A stretch of DNA of 64,000 nucleotides. It comes from HK1 sp965215295 (GTDB taxonomy: Bacteria; Pseudomonadota; Gammaproteobacteria; HK1). The DNA lies in NCBI GenBank assembly GCA_965215295.1, contig OZ244045.1:806001-870000 (forward strand), written 5' to 3'. A model generated the notes under the pieces. The model was not told where the DNA came from, did no database searches, and saw only the letters and a list, made by a program, of their open reading frames with translations. Of this stretch, positions 41,057-48,949 are shown one piece after another; positions within the stretch are counted from its first letter, which is position 1; each line of letters opens with the position of its first letter. Position numbers and translations under genes: made by a program.

Positions 41057-41586
41057 GGGGAAGCGGCCCCCGCACGCTCGATGCGCCCGAGGTGCCGTAC
41101 GTAGTCCAGCACCTGACCAATCTGTGTTTCGGAAAGCCGGTCGTTCCAGCCCCTCATCGCAGTGCCCGCAATCCCGTCGCCGATCGCCGCGCGCAGCACC
41201 CGGTCGCTCCGCCCGCTCGTTCGTCGGCTGGTGAGGTTTGCGGGACGCGGCGTCATGCGGTAGGCCCACTCTCCGTCCCCGTGGCCCGAGGCCCCGTGAC
41301 AGGGGAGGCAGAGCTGAACGTAGTAGCTGCGGCCGCGCTCGAGGTCGGCGATGCTGGTCCTCTGCTCCAGCACATCGAAATCGATTTGCTGCGCGACCTT
41401 CATGGAAGGCTCTCTCATGGATAGCTCGGGCACGAAGCTCGCCGTGGCAAACCCGAGCCCCACAGCCAGCACGAGGCCGGTGCAGACGATGAAGAGAACC
41501 GCCTGCTCGACATCATGCGCCGACGACCGGCTTCGCCCGGAACGAGGCATGCGCATCTGCATTGTCGGTACATGGCTACCGCTCAC
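41053..41586 (-). CDS. Membrane-anchored monoheme cytochrome c
   Basis: 177 residues by the longest frame (GTG at 41586); internal ATGs at 41562, 41556 and 41550 are equally possible. One transmembrane helix lies at about 29-50 and one CLPCH site (Cys93, Cys96, His97) in YVQLCLPCHGASGHGDG. TAMRGWNDRLSETQIGQVLDYVRHL forms the distal methionine region. It overlaps the half-size heme-copper-like gene by four bases, which implies a 1:1 partnership. Confidence 0.78.
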   Translation of the reverse strand: MSGSHVPTMQMRMPRSGRSRSSAHDVEQAVLFIVCTGLVLAVGLGFATASFVPELSMREPSMKVAQQIDFDVLEQRTSIADLERGRSYYVQLCLPCHGASGHGDGEWAYRMTPRPANLTSRRTSGRSDRVLRAAIGDGIAGTAMRGWNDRLSETQIGQVLDYVRHLGRIERAGAASP

Positions 41587-41686
41587 CCTCGCAGTCCATC
41601 ACTGTCGGCAAACCCCTTGGCCCTAAGCAGACCGGGGCGCATGGATTGCCGGCGAAGGTGCGAGGTTGGCGTACATGCTCCTCCTG

Positions 41687-43459
41687 CTACTTCGTGAGGT
41701 CAATGTGGAGCTCCGTCGTCTCCCCTGCCCTGACGGTGACTGGAATCTCGATTTCCCCTACCCATTCCTGCCATGCCGCCAGCGTGTAGTCGCCAGGCGG
41801 AACGTCGGCGATGCTGAACGTGCCGTCGTCCCCGGTCTGGAAGAAGTACGGGTTGTCCACCACCTGGACCCAGCCCAGCATCCAGCCGTGCGCGTCGCAG
41901 TCCACCTTCACCGTGCCGGGAAGCTTGAGAACCTTGGTGACTTTCTGGTTCTGCTCGGGGAGCGCCACGTTGAAGGCGGTCCGCTTGCCGTAGTAGCCGT
42001 GTGTGTTGTGCAGCACCGGGTCGGAATTGATGATGTCGAGACTGCCTTGGCGCGCGACCTGTACGTGCGGCTGGAACTTGCAGCTTTCCTGGTCGAGCAC
42101 GGGAACCTGCGTCATGACTTCGGGCCAAGGCTTGCCCGATCCGATCCCCTTCAGGTATACGATGCTGTCCCTCACCGCCCCTCCGTCTCCCACGAGGATG
42201 AGCGGCTCCTTGCGGAGCTTGCCGCAAATCCGCTTGTCCTTCGTCGGCAGGACGGTCTTCTTCTTGACCACCCCGTTGAATACGACCTTCCCCCGAATCG
42301 TGCCGCCGTCGCTCACGGCAACTTCCTGATACTTGCCCAAGAACACCGGTTTCGACGGCTCGGCTTGTGCGTCCACCGTCGCGGTGCCGGCATCATCGCC
42401 CGCGGATTCCCCGGCGGAGCCAGTCTGCGGCACCGCCGCGGCCATGACCGTACCGTCCCCGACGATCCCGGAAGCTGGCGCGGCCAGCGTCACCGCCGGA
42501 GCGGCGACCGGAGCCACGCCGGGTGTCGACGCCGCCAGCGCAATGTCTTCCCCGCGCTCCTTCAGAAGGCCGACCCTCGCCATGTACAGATCCCAGTCAG
42601 GTCTCAGCGACGTGACGTACCACACGAGCTGCCAGCGCTGATCCTCGTCGAGAAAATCCGCAAACGACGGCATCGGGGTACCGTCCAGCCCGGTCGTGAA
42701 CGTCTGGTACACGCCCCTCGGGCTGTTGTCGCCCACGAACTGTGCCGCGTCGGTGAAGTCCCGAGGTACGATCGGCAGGCCGCTGTCGTCCTCGAGGCCG
42801 GGCGCAGAGGGCCCGTCGCCCTTGCCGAGCGGGCCGTGGCACTCGGCGCACTGCATGCGCTTGTAGACACCCTTGCCGGCCGCGAGCATCGCTTCGTCCG
42901 GAAGCGGGGGTTCGGCGACCGTGATGGGTTCCTCCTGCCACTCCGCTTCCTCCTCCCAACGGGGTGAGAGTGTCTTGATGTAGGCGATCACCGCCCAGCG
43001 GTCCCGCTCGGGAAGGAATTTGAACGCCGGCATGTCGTGGTCGGCCACGAGGCCGCGCGAGATGGACTTGAAGAGATCGACATCCGTGGGAAACGAGCCG
43101 CTCGGGGTCGAGCGCAGCTTGAATACGGCTTGGGTGAAATCCCGCGGCTTGCGCGGCAGCTTGTGCTCGGGCGCGTACTCGTCGCCAAGCTCCCACACCG
43201 CGCCGTTGCCGTCACCGTCGATTCCGTGGCAGCCGATGCACAGACCTCGATACACCCACTCGCCGTGCCTGAGCAGAGTCGGATTCTGCGGGGCCGGCGC
43301 GCCGACCGGCTCGATGTTTCCGGTGGCGGCCGACAGATTGAATACGGAATCAGCGGCACGCGGCTTGTCGGTCCACTGTCGCACCACCCAGCTTATCGCC
43401 ACGACCAGCCCGAGCGCCAGCACCACAGCCACCGCAAAGATCGCCTTCGCCTTGTTCAA
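41687..43459 (-). CDS. Fusion: two cytochrome c domains plus a cupredoxin-like module
   Basis: 590 residues. One N-terminal transmembrane helix (about 5-27). Two monoheme domains follow, with CIGCH (Cys74, Cys77, His78) and CAECH (Cys204, Cys207, His208). After an alanine/proline-rich linker (about 310-365) comes the cupredoxin-like module: VLHNTHGYYG supplies a histidine and CDAHGWM supplies Cys, His and Met in type 1 copper spacing. A beta-sandwich tail (FSIADVPPGDYTLAAWQ) ends it. The last 220 residues are closely similar to the stand-alone protein at 45332. It could be a one-polypeptide heme-heme-copper relay. Confidence 0.82.
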   Translation of the reverse strand: MNKAKAIFAVAVVLALGLVVAISWVVRQWTDKPRAADSVFNLSAATGNIEPVGAPAPQNPTLLRHGEWVYRGLCIGCHGIDGDGNGAVWELGDEYAPEHKLPRKPRDFTQAVFKLRSTPSGSFPTDVDLFKSISRGLVADHDMPAFKFLPERDRWAVIAYIKTLSPRWEEEAEWQEEPITVAEPPLPDEAMLAAGKGVYKRMQCAECHGPLGKGDGPSAPGLEDDSGLPIVPRDFTDAAQFVGDNSPRGVYQTFTTGLDGTPMPSFADFLDEDQRWQLVWYVTSLRPDWDLYMARVGLLKERGEDIALAASTPGVAPVAAPAVTLAAPASGIVGDGTVMAAAVPQTGSAGESAGDDAGTATVDAQAEPSKPVFLGKYQEVAVSDGGTIRGKVVFNGVVKKKTVLPTKDKRICGKLRKEPLILVGDGGAVRDSIVYLKGIGSGKPWPEVMTQVPVLDQESCKFQPHVQVARQGSLDIINSDPVLHNTHGYYGKRTAFNVALPEQNQKVTKVLKLPGTVKVDCDAHGWMLGWVQVVDNPYFFQTGDDGTFSIADVPPGDYTLAAWQEWVGEIEIPVTVRAGETTELHIDLTK

Positions 43460-43578
43460 ATCCAGTCGCCTTCTAGTTCACGCGCGACGGCCGCCCGGGC
43501 AGGCGGCCGTCGTCGAACCCCGAGCATCGCGCCGGCCGAGACTGCGCCAGCCCCCGATCAAGCGGGCCCGCGGGTCGG

Positions 43579-44040
43579 TCAGTGACGGCCGGGGTCCAGC
43601 ACCGAGCCCTTGTTGGACCAATACATGTACGCTTCCAGCGCCTTCATGGCATCGCTGTTCACATCGATGACTTCTCCCTCGTTGGGCTTCTCGATGCACC
43701 AGTTGACCATGTCGCGCAGGGTCGCGAACTCGCTCATCTGCTCCTGGAATTTCGGGAACTCGTGGGGATGGATGTCCGAGGAGATCGGATGGCACATCGC
43801 ACAGGCCATGCCGGTCTTCGACAGGTTCACACCCATCTCCTTCTGCGCTTCCGCGTCGCCGTGGAACAGTCTGTCTCCCAGGATCACCTGCTCCATGAAG
43901 AGATCGTGGAATGCCTGCAGCGTGGCGGCGTCATGCGGGTCCTTGTGCGCCGAGGATTCCTGGACGACGCCAAAAGCACCGAGGCCCACGCACACCGCGC
44001 AGCCGGCGGCCAGCAGATAACGCTTGCTCATCGTTTTCAC
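43579..44040 (-). CDS. Periplasmic monoheme cytochrome c
   Basis: 153 residues with a signal peptide (about residues 1-31) and one CAMCH site (Cys80, Cys83, His84) in LSKTGMACAMCHPI. The later stretch TLRDMVNWCIEKPNEGE followed by ALEAYMYWSNKGSVLDPGRH recalls the SoxA/SoxX type of sulfur-oxidation cytochromes, including the extra cysteine in NWC. No sox genes are nearby, so the role is open; an electron carrier in this cluster is the simplest reading. It lies 17 bases after the metallophosphoesterase gene. Confidence 0.75.
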   Translation of the reverse strand: MKTMSKRYLLAAGCAVCVGLGAFGVVQESSAHKDPHDAATLQAFHDLFMEQVILGDRLFHGDAEAQKEMGVNLSKTGMACAMCHPISSDIHPHEFPKFQEQMSEFATLRDMVNWCIEKPNEGEVIDVNSDAMKALEAYMYWSNKGSVLDPGRH

Positions 44041-44057
44041 GGTTCATTCCTCCTCGC

Positions 44058-45167
44058 TCAGTTGCCGGTCCAGTCGCGGTCGGCGATGCGCGGCGTCAGG
44101 ATCTGGTTCCCGTTGTCGCCGGTGCCGGAGTCGTGCTGGGCGACGGCAAACACCTCCTTGCGCCACATCTTGTACTCGTTGTCGACATGGCCGTCCGCCG
44201 TGTGGAACGTGCCCCAGCCGACTCCATCGAAGATGTCGCCCGGATCGACGCGGATCATCGGTCTCGTCAAGGGCGACACGCCGGTCGGCGGATATGGCCA
44301 CGGCCAGGAGGTGGCGAGCTGGCCGATGAAGCGGGCGTTCTCCGTCTCGTGGTACAGCGGCTGATGCACGTGGCCGTGGATGTTGGTGATGTTGCTCCAG
44401 GGCGCGATGATCTCGTGTACTTGGCGCCAGTCGCGGATCCAGAAGTTCCAGCCCGGATAGACCTCGTACAGCGGCGTGTGGCTCATGATGATGACCGGGG
44501 CGTCCTTCGGCCAGTCGGAGAGCGCGGTCGCGAGCCACATCTGCTGGTCCTTGCCGAGTCCCGACCAAGGGCCGGCCTGGGAGCCGTCCAGGGCCTCCAT
44601 GTGGCCCATGCGCTCGGTCGGCGTCATCCCCTTCGCGGTCCAGTAGTCGGGCGCGAAGCCCACGGTGTTCAGACCGATGATGCGAACGCCCTTGTGGTCG
44701 AACATCCACGGCGACTCCCCGAAGTGCCCGTTCCAGGCCTCGCCCATGTCCAGGTACCAGTCGTGCTCGCCGGGGATGTAGTGCTTCTCGACGCTGGTGA
44801 TCTCGGCCAGCATGTCGACGCCGAGCTGCAGCTCCACCGGATCGCCCTTCTGCGCCAGGTCGCCACCGAAGATCATGAAATCGAAGGACGCGCCCATCTC
44901 CTCGATCTCCTTGAAGGCACGGCCCGCCTTCTCGATGAAGCGCGTGTTCAGCGTCTTGGGGTAGAGGTGGGTGTCGGACACCCAGGCGAAGCTGAACGAT
45001 TCCGTGGCCGCGTGGGCGACGTTCATGGCGGTGAAGGTCTGAAAGAGCCCCGCCCCGGCAACCGCGCCGCCGGTCAGCAGCGTATTGTGAAGAAAGGTAC
45101 GGCGTGAGATCTCGATCCGCGAACCAATCCGCGAACCCTCGTGATCATGTGGCTGCTTCTTCTCCAT
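44058..45167 (-). CDS. Tat-exported metallophosphoesterase
   Basis: 369 residues. The N-terminus carries a twin-arginine signal (ISRRTFLHNTLLTGGAVAGAG). The calcineurin-type motifs are in order: SDTH (Asp65, His67), GGDLAQ (Asp103), GEHDW (about residues 133-137), MSHTPLY, and IHGHVHQP. The usual GNHD has become GEHD, so a metal-ligand asparagine is replaced by glutamate. It would hydrolyse a phosphoester in the periplasm; the substrate is unknown. Its place in a run of cytochrome genes is unexpected and argues for a linked function, perhaps in maturation. Confidence 0.82.
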   Translation of the reverse strand: MEKKQPHDHEGSRIGSRIEISRRTFLHNTLLTGGAVAGAGLFQTFTAMNVAHAATESFSFAWVSDTHLYPKTLNTRFIEKAGRAFKEIEEMGASFDFMIFGGDLAQKGDPVELQLGVDMLAEITSVEKHYIPGEHDWYLDMGEAWNGHFGESPWMFDHKGVRIIGLNTVGFAPDYWTAKGMTPTERMGHMEALDGSQAGPWSGLGKDQQMWLATALSDWPKDAPVIIMSHTPLYEVYPGWNFWIRDWRQVHEIIAPWSNITNIHGHVHQPLYHETENARFIGQLATSWPWPYPPTGVSPLTRPMIRVDPGDIFDGVGWGTFHTADGHVDNEYKMWRKEVFAVAQHDSGTGDNGNQILTPRIADRDWTGN

Positions 45168-45331
45168 CTCTTCTCTCCCCTTGTCGTGGTGGTGGAATCG
45201 AAACGATGATCATCGATCACCTGTCGTCGCCCGGACGCTCTACCGGGTTCCATGTACCGGGATTGCCGTTTCCGTGTTCACTCAGCTCCCCGGGCCGCGG
45301 CTCTCCCGTTTCCACTCGTCGTCTCACTGCT

Positions 45332-46054
45332 TCACTTGCCCTTCAGCTCCACCGACACCTCCGTGGTCGCGTCGGCCGCGACCACGATCGGCATTTCGGT
45401 GAGCCCCAGCTCCTCCTGCCAGACCGCCAACGTGTACTCGCCTGCCGGCACGTCGGCGATCGAGAAGGCGCCGTCGTCTCCGGTCTGCGCGAAGTACGGA
45501 TTGTCGACCACGTAGATCCAGGCGAGCATCCAGCCGTGAGCGTCGCAGTCGATACGGACTTCGCCGGGGGATCGGAGGATCTTGGTGACCTTCCCACCCT
45601 GGAGCGGCAAGGCCACATTGAACGCTGTGCGTTTGCCGTAGTAGCCGTGGGTGTTGTGCAGGACGGGGTCGGAGTTCACGATGTCGATCTTGCCGCGGCG
45701 GGCGACCTGAACATGCGGCTCGAATCTGCACGACTTCTGATCCAGCACCGGACGCTCGCCGCCGGACATCTTCGGCCACGGCTTGCCTGTTGCGACATCC
45801 TTGAGGAATACGACGCTGTCCTTGACGGCGCCGCCGTCTCCGACGACGACCAGCGGCTCCTTGCGGATTTTGCCGCACACCCGCTTGTCCTTGGTGGGAA
45901 GCACGGTCCGGGTCTTCACCGGTCCGTGATAGACGACACTGCCCCGAATCTCTCCTCCTCCAGACACCTCCCCTTCCTGATACTTCGCCGCGAGGGAAGG
46001 TGTCGACAGAAGAACGAGAAGGAACGCGCTTGCCGTCAAATGCAGGATCCGCAT
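45332..46054 (-). CDS. Periplasmic cupredoxin-like protein
   Basis: 240 residues with a signal peptide (cleavage after about Ala23). The copper-site pattern is His133 (VLHNTHGYYG), then Cys170, His173 and Met176 in CDAHGWM. A beta-sandwich like carboxypeptidase regulatory domains follows (TGDDGAFSIADVPAGEYTLA). CGKIRKEPLVVVGDGGAVKD near residue 60 is shared with the fusion protein at 41687. It is the first gene of the long minus-strand run, divergent from ccmA. A soluble copper electron carrier is the likely role. Confidence 0.8.
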   Translation of the reverse strand: MRILHLTASAFLLVLLSTPSLAAKYQEGEVSGGGEIRGSVVYHGPVKTRTVLPTKDKRVCGKIRKEPLVVVGDGGAVKDSVVFLKDVATGKPWPKMSGGERPVLDQKSCRFEPHVQVARRGKIDIVNSDPVLHNTHGYYGKRTAFNVALPLQGGKVTKILRSPGEVRIDCDAHGWMLAWIYVVDNPYFAQTGDDGAFSIADVPAGEYTLAVWQEELGLTEMPIVVAADATTEVSVELKGK

Positions 46055-46137
46055 GTCTCCTCCTTGCCGGTCCGTGCGGTCACGTTGCGTTGCCCGAAGT
46101 CAGAATATCATAGCCGAACATCGTTCGTCGGGCAGGC

Positions 46138-46197
46138 GGCCGGCACTCGGTGCGTATGATCCGCGCTGGCCGGCGCCCGGTGCGTATAATCCGCGCC
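46138..46197. repeat. Two 30-bp tandem repeats carrying TATGAT/TATAAT
   Basis: Segments 46138-46167 and 46168-46197 agree at about 26 of 30 positions, and the first bases of a third copy follow. Each unit runs GGCCGGC...GGTGCGTATRATCCGCGC, with TATGAT at 46155 and TATAAT at 46185. They fill much of the 174-base divergent gap between the cupredoxin-like gene and ccmA. The hexamers look like -10 boxes, but neither has a recognisable -35 at the right distance. Confidence 0.7.
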
Positions 46198-46228
46198 GGC
46201 CGGATCGAATCGAGTCCAGGACATCCCG

Positions 46229-46888
46229 GTGCCACCCGCAGAGCACCACAACGCCAGCAGCCCCCTTCTGGAGACCGTCGGTCTGTCGTGCTCTCGCGGC
46301 GACCGGTTGCTGTTCGAGGATCTGGAGCTGTGCGTCTCGGCCGGGGAAGTCGTCCAGGTGCTCGGTGCGAACGGCAGCGGCAAGACGACGCTCCTGCGCA
46401 TCCTCTGCGGCCTGCAGCCCCCCACCGGCGGAAACCTCCTCTGGAGGGGCGGGAAGGTAGCGCCCGGGGCCCCGGAGCTGCGGTCCGAAATCCAGTACAT
46501 CGGCCATGCCGGCGGGGTGAAGCTCGATCTGACGCCGCGCGAGAACCTCGACGTCGCCATCGCGCTCGGCGCCCGGCCGACCGGCACGACCGCCGGCGCG
46601 GCCCTCGCCCGCCTCGAAATCGGGGAGTTCCACCGGTCCCCGGCGCGCACCCTGTCGGCCGGCCAGCGCCAGCGCGTGGCGCTCGCCCGCCTGCTCACCT
46701 GCGCCGCCGCGGTCTGGGTGCTCGACGAACCCTTCACCGCGCTGGATGCGCGCGGGGTGGCGCTCGTGGACGAAATGCTGCACGAACACGTCGAGGACGG
46801 CGGCGCCGCGTTGCTCACGAGCCATCATCCGGTCGCGCTCGGCAGGGTGACGCCCCGGATCGTCCGGATCGACGACGCGCACCCGTGA
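46229..46888 (+). CDS. ccmA: Heme exporter ATP-binding subunit CcmA
   Basis: 219 residues, an ABC ATPase with Walker A LGANGSGKTT (about residues 44-53), signature LSAGQRQRVALARLL, Walker B VWVLDEPFTALD and a switch histidine in LLTSHHP. The signature LSAGQ in place of LSGGQ is usual for CcmA. With CcmB, CcmC and CcmD it drives release of holo-CcmE in cytochrome c maturation. It overlaps ccmB (GTGA). Confidence 0.94.
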   Translation: MPPAEHHNASSPLLETVGLSCSRGDRLLFEDLELCVSAGEVVQVLGANGSGKTTLLRILCGLQPPTGGNLLWRGGKVAPGAPELRSEIQYIGHAGGVKLDLTPRENLDVAIALGARPTGTTAGAALARLEIGEFHRSPARTLSAGQRQRVALARLLTCAAAVWVLDEPFTALDARGVALVDEMLHEHVEDGGAALLTSHHPVALGRVTPRIVRIDDAHP

Positions 46889-47550
46889 GCGCATTCGCCG
46901 TCATCGTGCGCCGCGATCTGATCCTCGCGGCACGCCACCGCGCCGAAGCGGCGAACCCGCTGCTGTTCTTCCTCATCGTCGTCGCGCTCGTTCCGCTCGG
47001 CTTGAGTCCGCGCCGCGAGACGCTCGAGCTCATCGCCCCGGGAGTCTTCTGGATCGGGGCGCTCCTCGCCACCCTGCTGTCGCTGGAACGGATGTTCCGA
47101 TCGGACTTCGAAGACGGCTCGCTCGAGCTGATGCTGATCAGTCCGCAGCCGCTGCCTCTCGTCGTGCTGGCGAAAATCGCCGCCCACTGGCTGGTGACCG
47201 GCCTGCCGCTGCTGGTGGCGGCGCCGCTGGCCGCGCTGCTGCTCGGACTGCCGGCCGGGAGCCTGGGCGTACTCCTTGCCACCCTCGCCCTCGGGACCCC
47301 CACCCTGAGCGCGGTGGGGGCGATCGGCGTCGCGTTGACGGTGGGGCTCCGTCGCGGCGGCATGCTGCTGTCACTTCTCGTCCTGCCCCTCTATATTCCG
47401 GTACTGGTCTTCGCGTCGAGCGCGGTGTCCGCCGCCGCCGCCGGCCTCCCGGTCGTCGGGCACCTCTACCTGCTCGGGGCGCTGGCCGCGTTGTCGTTCA
47501 GCCTTGCGCCGCTCGCGGCGGCGGCGGCACTGAGAGTCAGCGTGAGCTGA
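46885..47550 (+). CDS. ccmB: Heme exporter permease CcmB
   Basis: 221 residues with a GTG start overlapping the ccmA stop. Six hydrophobic helices; the family pattern near the start (FAVIVRRDLILAARHRAEAANPLLFF) and the FRSDFEDGSLELMLISP motif identify CcmB. It is the membrane partner of CcmA. Length is exactly that of the family. The gene is often mis-called because a longer frame runs through ccmA. Confidence 0.93.
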   Translation: MSAFAVIVRRDLILAARHRAEAANPLLFFLIVVALVPLGLSPRRETLELIAPGVFWIGALLATLLSLERMFRSDFEDGSLELMLISPQPLPLVVLAKIAAHWLVTGLPLLVAAPLAALLLGLPAGSLGVLLATLALGTPTLSAVGAIGVALTVGLRRGGMLLSLLVLPLYIPVLVFASSAVSAAAAGLPVVGHLYLLGALAALSFSLAPLAAAAALRVSVS

Positions 47551-47566
47551 GACGGGTCGAATCCGC

Positions 47567-48319
47567 ATGTGGGCTTTTCTCCATCGCTTCGCGTCGCCGC
47601 CGCACTTCTACCGGCTGTCCGGGCTGATTGCGCCGTGGCTCGGCTGGACCTGCCTGGGGCTGATGGCCGGCGGGCTCTACGGCGGACTCGTCATCGCCCC
47701 GCCCGACTACCAGCAGGGCGAGAGCTACCGGATCATCTTCGTGCACGTCCCGAGCGCGTGGATGTCCCTGTTCGTCTACGTGGTGATGGCCGGCGCGAGC
47801 GCAATCGCCCTGGTCTGGCGGATCAAGCTCGCCGAGGTGGTCGCCATCGAGAGCGCGCCGGTGGGCGCGTCCTTCACGTTCCTCGCGCTGGTCACCGGCT
47901 CCCTGTGGGGCAAGCCGATGTGGGGGACGTACTGGGTGTGGGACGCGCGGCTCACCTCCGAGCTGATCCTCCTCTTCCTCTACTTCGGCGTGATCGGGCT
48001 GCACGCCGCGATCGAGGATCGGCGCACCGCGAGCCGGGCCGCCGGACTCTTCGCCATCGTGGGGGTGGTGAACATCCCCATCATCCACTACTCGGTCGAG
48101 TGGTGGCACACGCTGCACCAGGGTCCGACGGTGACGAAGCTCTCGGCGCCGTCGATCCACGTCTCGATGCTCGTTCCGTTGCTGCTCATGGCGATATCGT
48201 TCAAACTCTTCTACCTCACCGTGCTGTTGAAGCGCGCCCGGACCGAGGTGCTGGAGCGCGAACGCAACGCCGGCTGGGTGCGGGAACTCGTGACGCGGCC
48301 GGAGCCCGATCGACCATGA
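47567..48319 (+). CDS. ccmC: Heme exporter protein CcmC
   Basis: 250 residues, six helices, with the tryptophan-rich heme-handling motif WGKPMWGTYWVWDARLTSEL (about residues 114-133) and the flanking histidines in VHVPSAWMS and IIHYSVEWWHTLHQ. It loads heme onto CcmE. It starts 16 bases after ccmB and overlaps ccmD by four bases. Confidence 0.96.
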   Translation: MWAFLHRFASPPHFYRLSGLIAPWLGWTCLGLMAGGLYGGLVIAPPDYQQGESYRIIFVHVPSAWMSLFVYVVMAGASAIALVWRIKLAEVVAIESAPVGASFTFLALVTGSLWGKPMWGTYWVWDARLTSELILLFLYFGVIGLHAAIEDRRTASRAAGLFAIVGVVNIPIIHYSVEWWHTLHQGPTVTKLSAPSIHVSMLVPLLLMAISFKLFYLTVLLKRARTEVLERERNAGWVRELVTRPEPDRP

Positions 48320-48501
48320 CCGATTCCGTCGCCGACTTCTTCCACATGGGCGGGTACGCCTTCTACGTCTGGTGGTCGTATGCCATCGTGGCGGCCGTGC
48401 TCGCGCTCAACCTCGTCGCTCCGGCCCTGAGGCATCGCCGCGTGTACCGCACGCTCGCCCGCAGTCTCCGCCCCACGGACCCCGACCGTGATGAACCGTA
48501 A
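48316..48501 (+). CDS. ccmD: Heme exporter protein CcmD
   Basis: 61 residues from the ATG at 48316 (overlapping the ccmC stop). Motif FFHMGGYAFYVWWSYAIV, one transmembrane helix and a basic C-terminus (RHRRVYRTLAR) are typical. It stabilises the CcmABC-CcmE assembly. It overlaps ccmE by 11 bases. Confidence 0.92.
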   Translation: MTDSVADFFHMGGYAFYVWWSYAIVAAVLALNLVAPALRHRRVYRTLARSLRPTDPDRDEP

Positions 48502-48949
48502 GCGGCAGAGGATGATTTTCGTGACGCTCATCGTCGCCGGGGTCGGGGCGGCGGCGGGCCTCGTCATCGCCGCGATGGGCGAGAACATGCTGTACTTCTA
48601 CAGCCCGACCCAGGTCCGGGCGGGCGAGGCGCCGAGCGGTCCGGGCATCCGGGTCGGCGGGCTGGTCGTCGAGGGCAGCGTGCAGCGCGGCCAGGGGCTC
48701 GAGGTCTCGTTCGCGCTCACCGACGGGGCCGCGACGGTCGACGTGAGCTACGCCGGCATCCTTCCGGACCTGTTCCGGGAGGGACAGGGGATCGTGGCGT
48801 TGGGCATCCTGGAGCCGGGGGCGAAGCTCCGGGCCGACGAGGTTCTCGCCAAGCACGACGAGAACTACATGCCACCCGAGGTCGCGGAAGCCATGGAGGC
48901 GGCGAAGCGGGCGGGGAAGATGGCGCCTCATCCGGTCGCGCGGGAATGA
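48491..48949 (+). CDS. ccmE: Heme chaperone CcmE
   Basis: 152 residues. An N-terminal anchor helix is followed by a beta-barrel. The covalent heme-binding histidine is His122 in KHDENYMP, with Tyr126 as the expected ligand, i.e. the His-type rather than the Cys-type CcmE. It carries heme from CcmC to CcmF/H. A GTG three bases upstream is an alternative start. It overlaps ccmF by four bases. Confidence 0.95.
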   Translation: MNRKRQRMIFVTLIVAGVGAAAGLVIAAMGENMLYFYSPTQVRAGEAPSGPGIRVGGLVVEGSVQRGQGLEVSFALTDGAATVDVSYAGILPDLFREGQGIVALGILEPGAKLRADEVLAKHDENYMPPEVAEAMEAAKRAGKMAPHPVARE

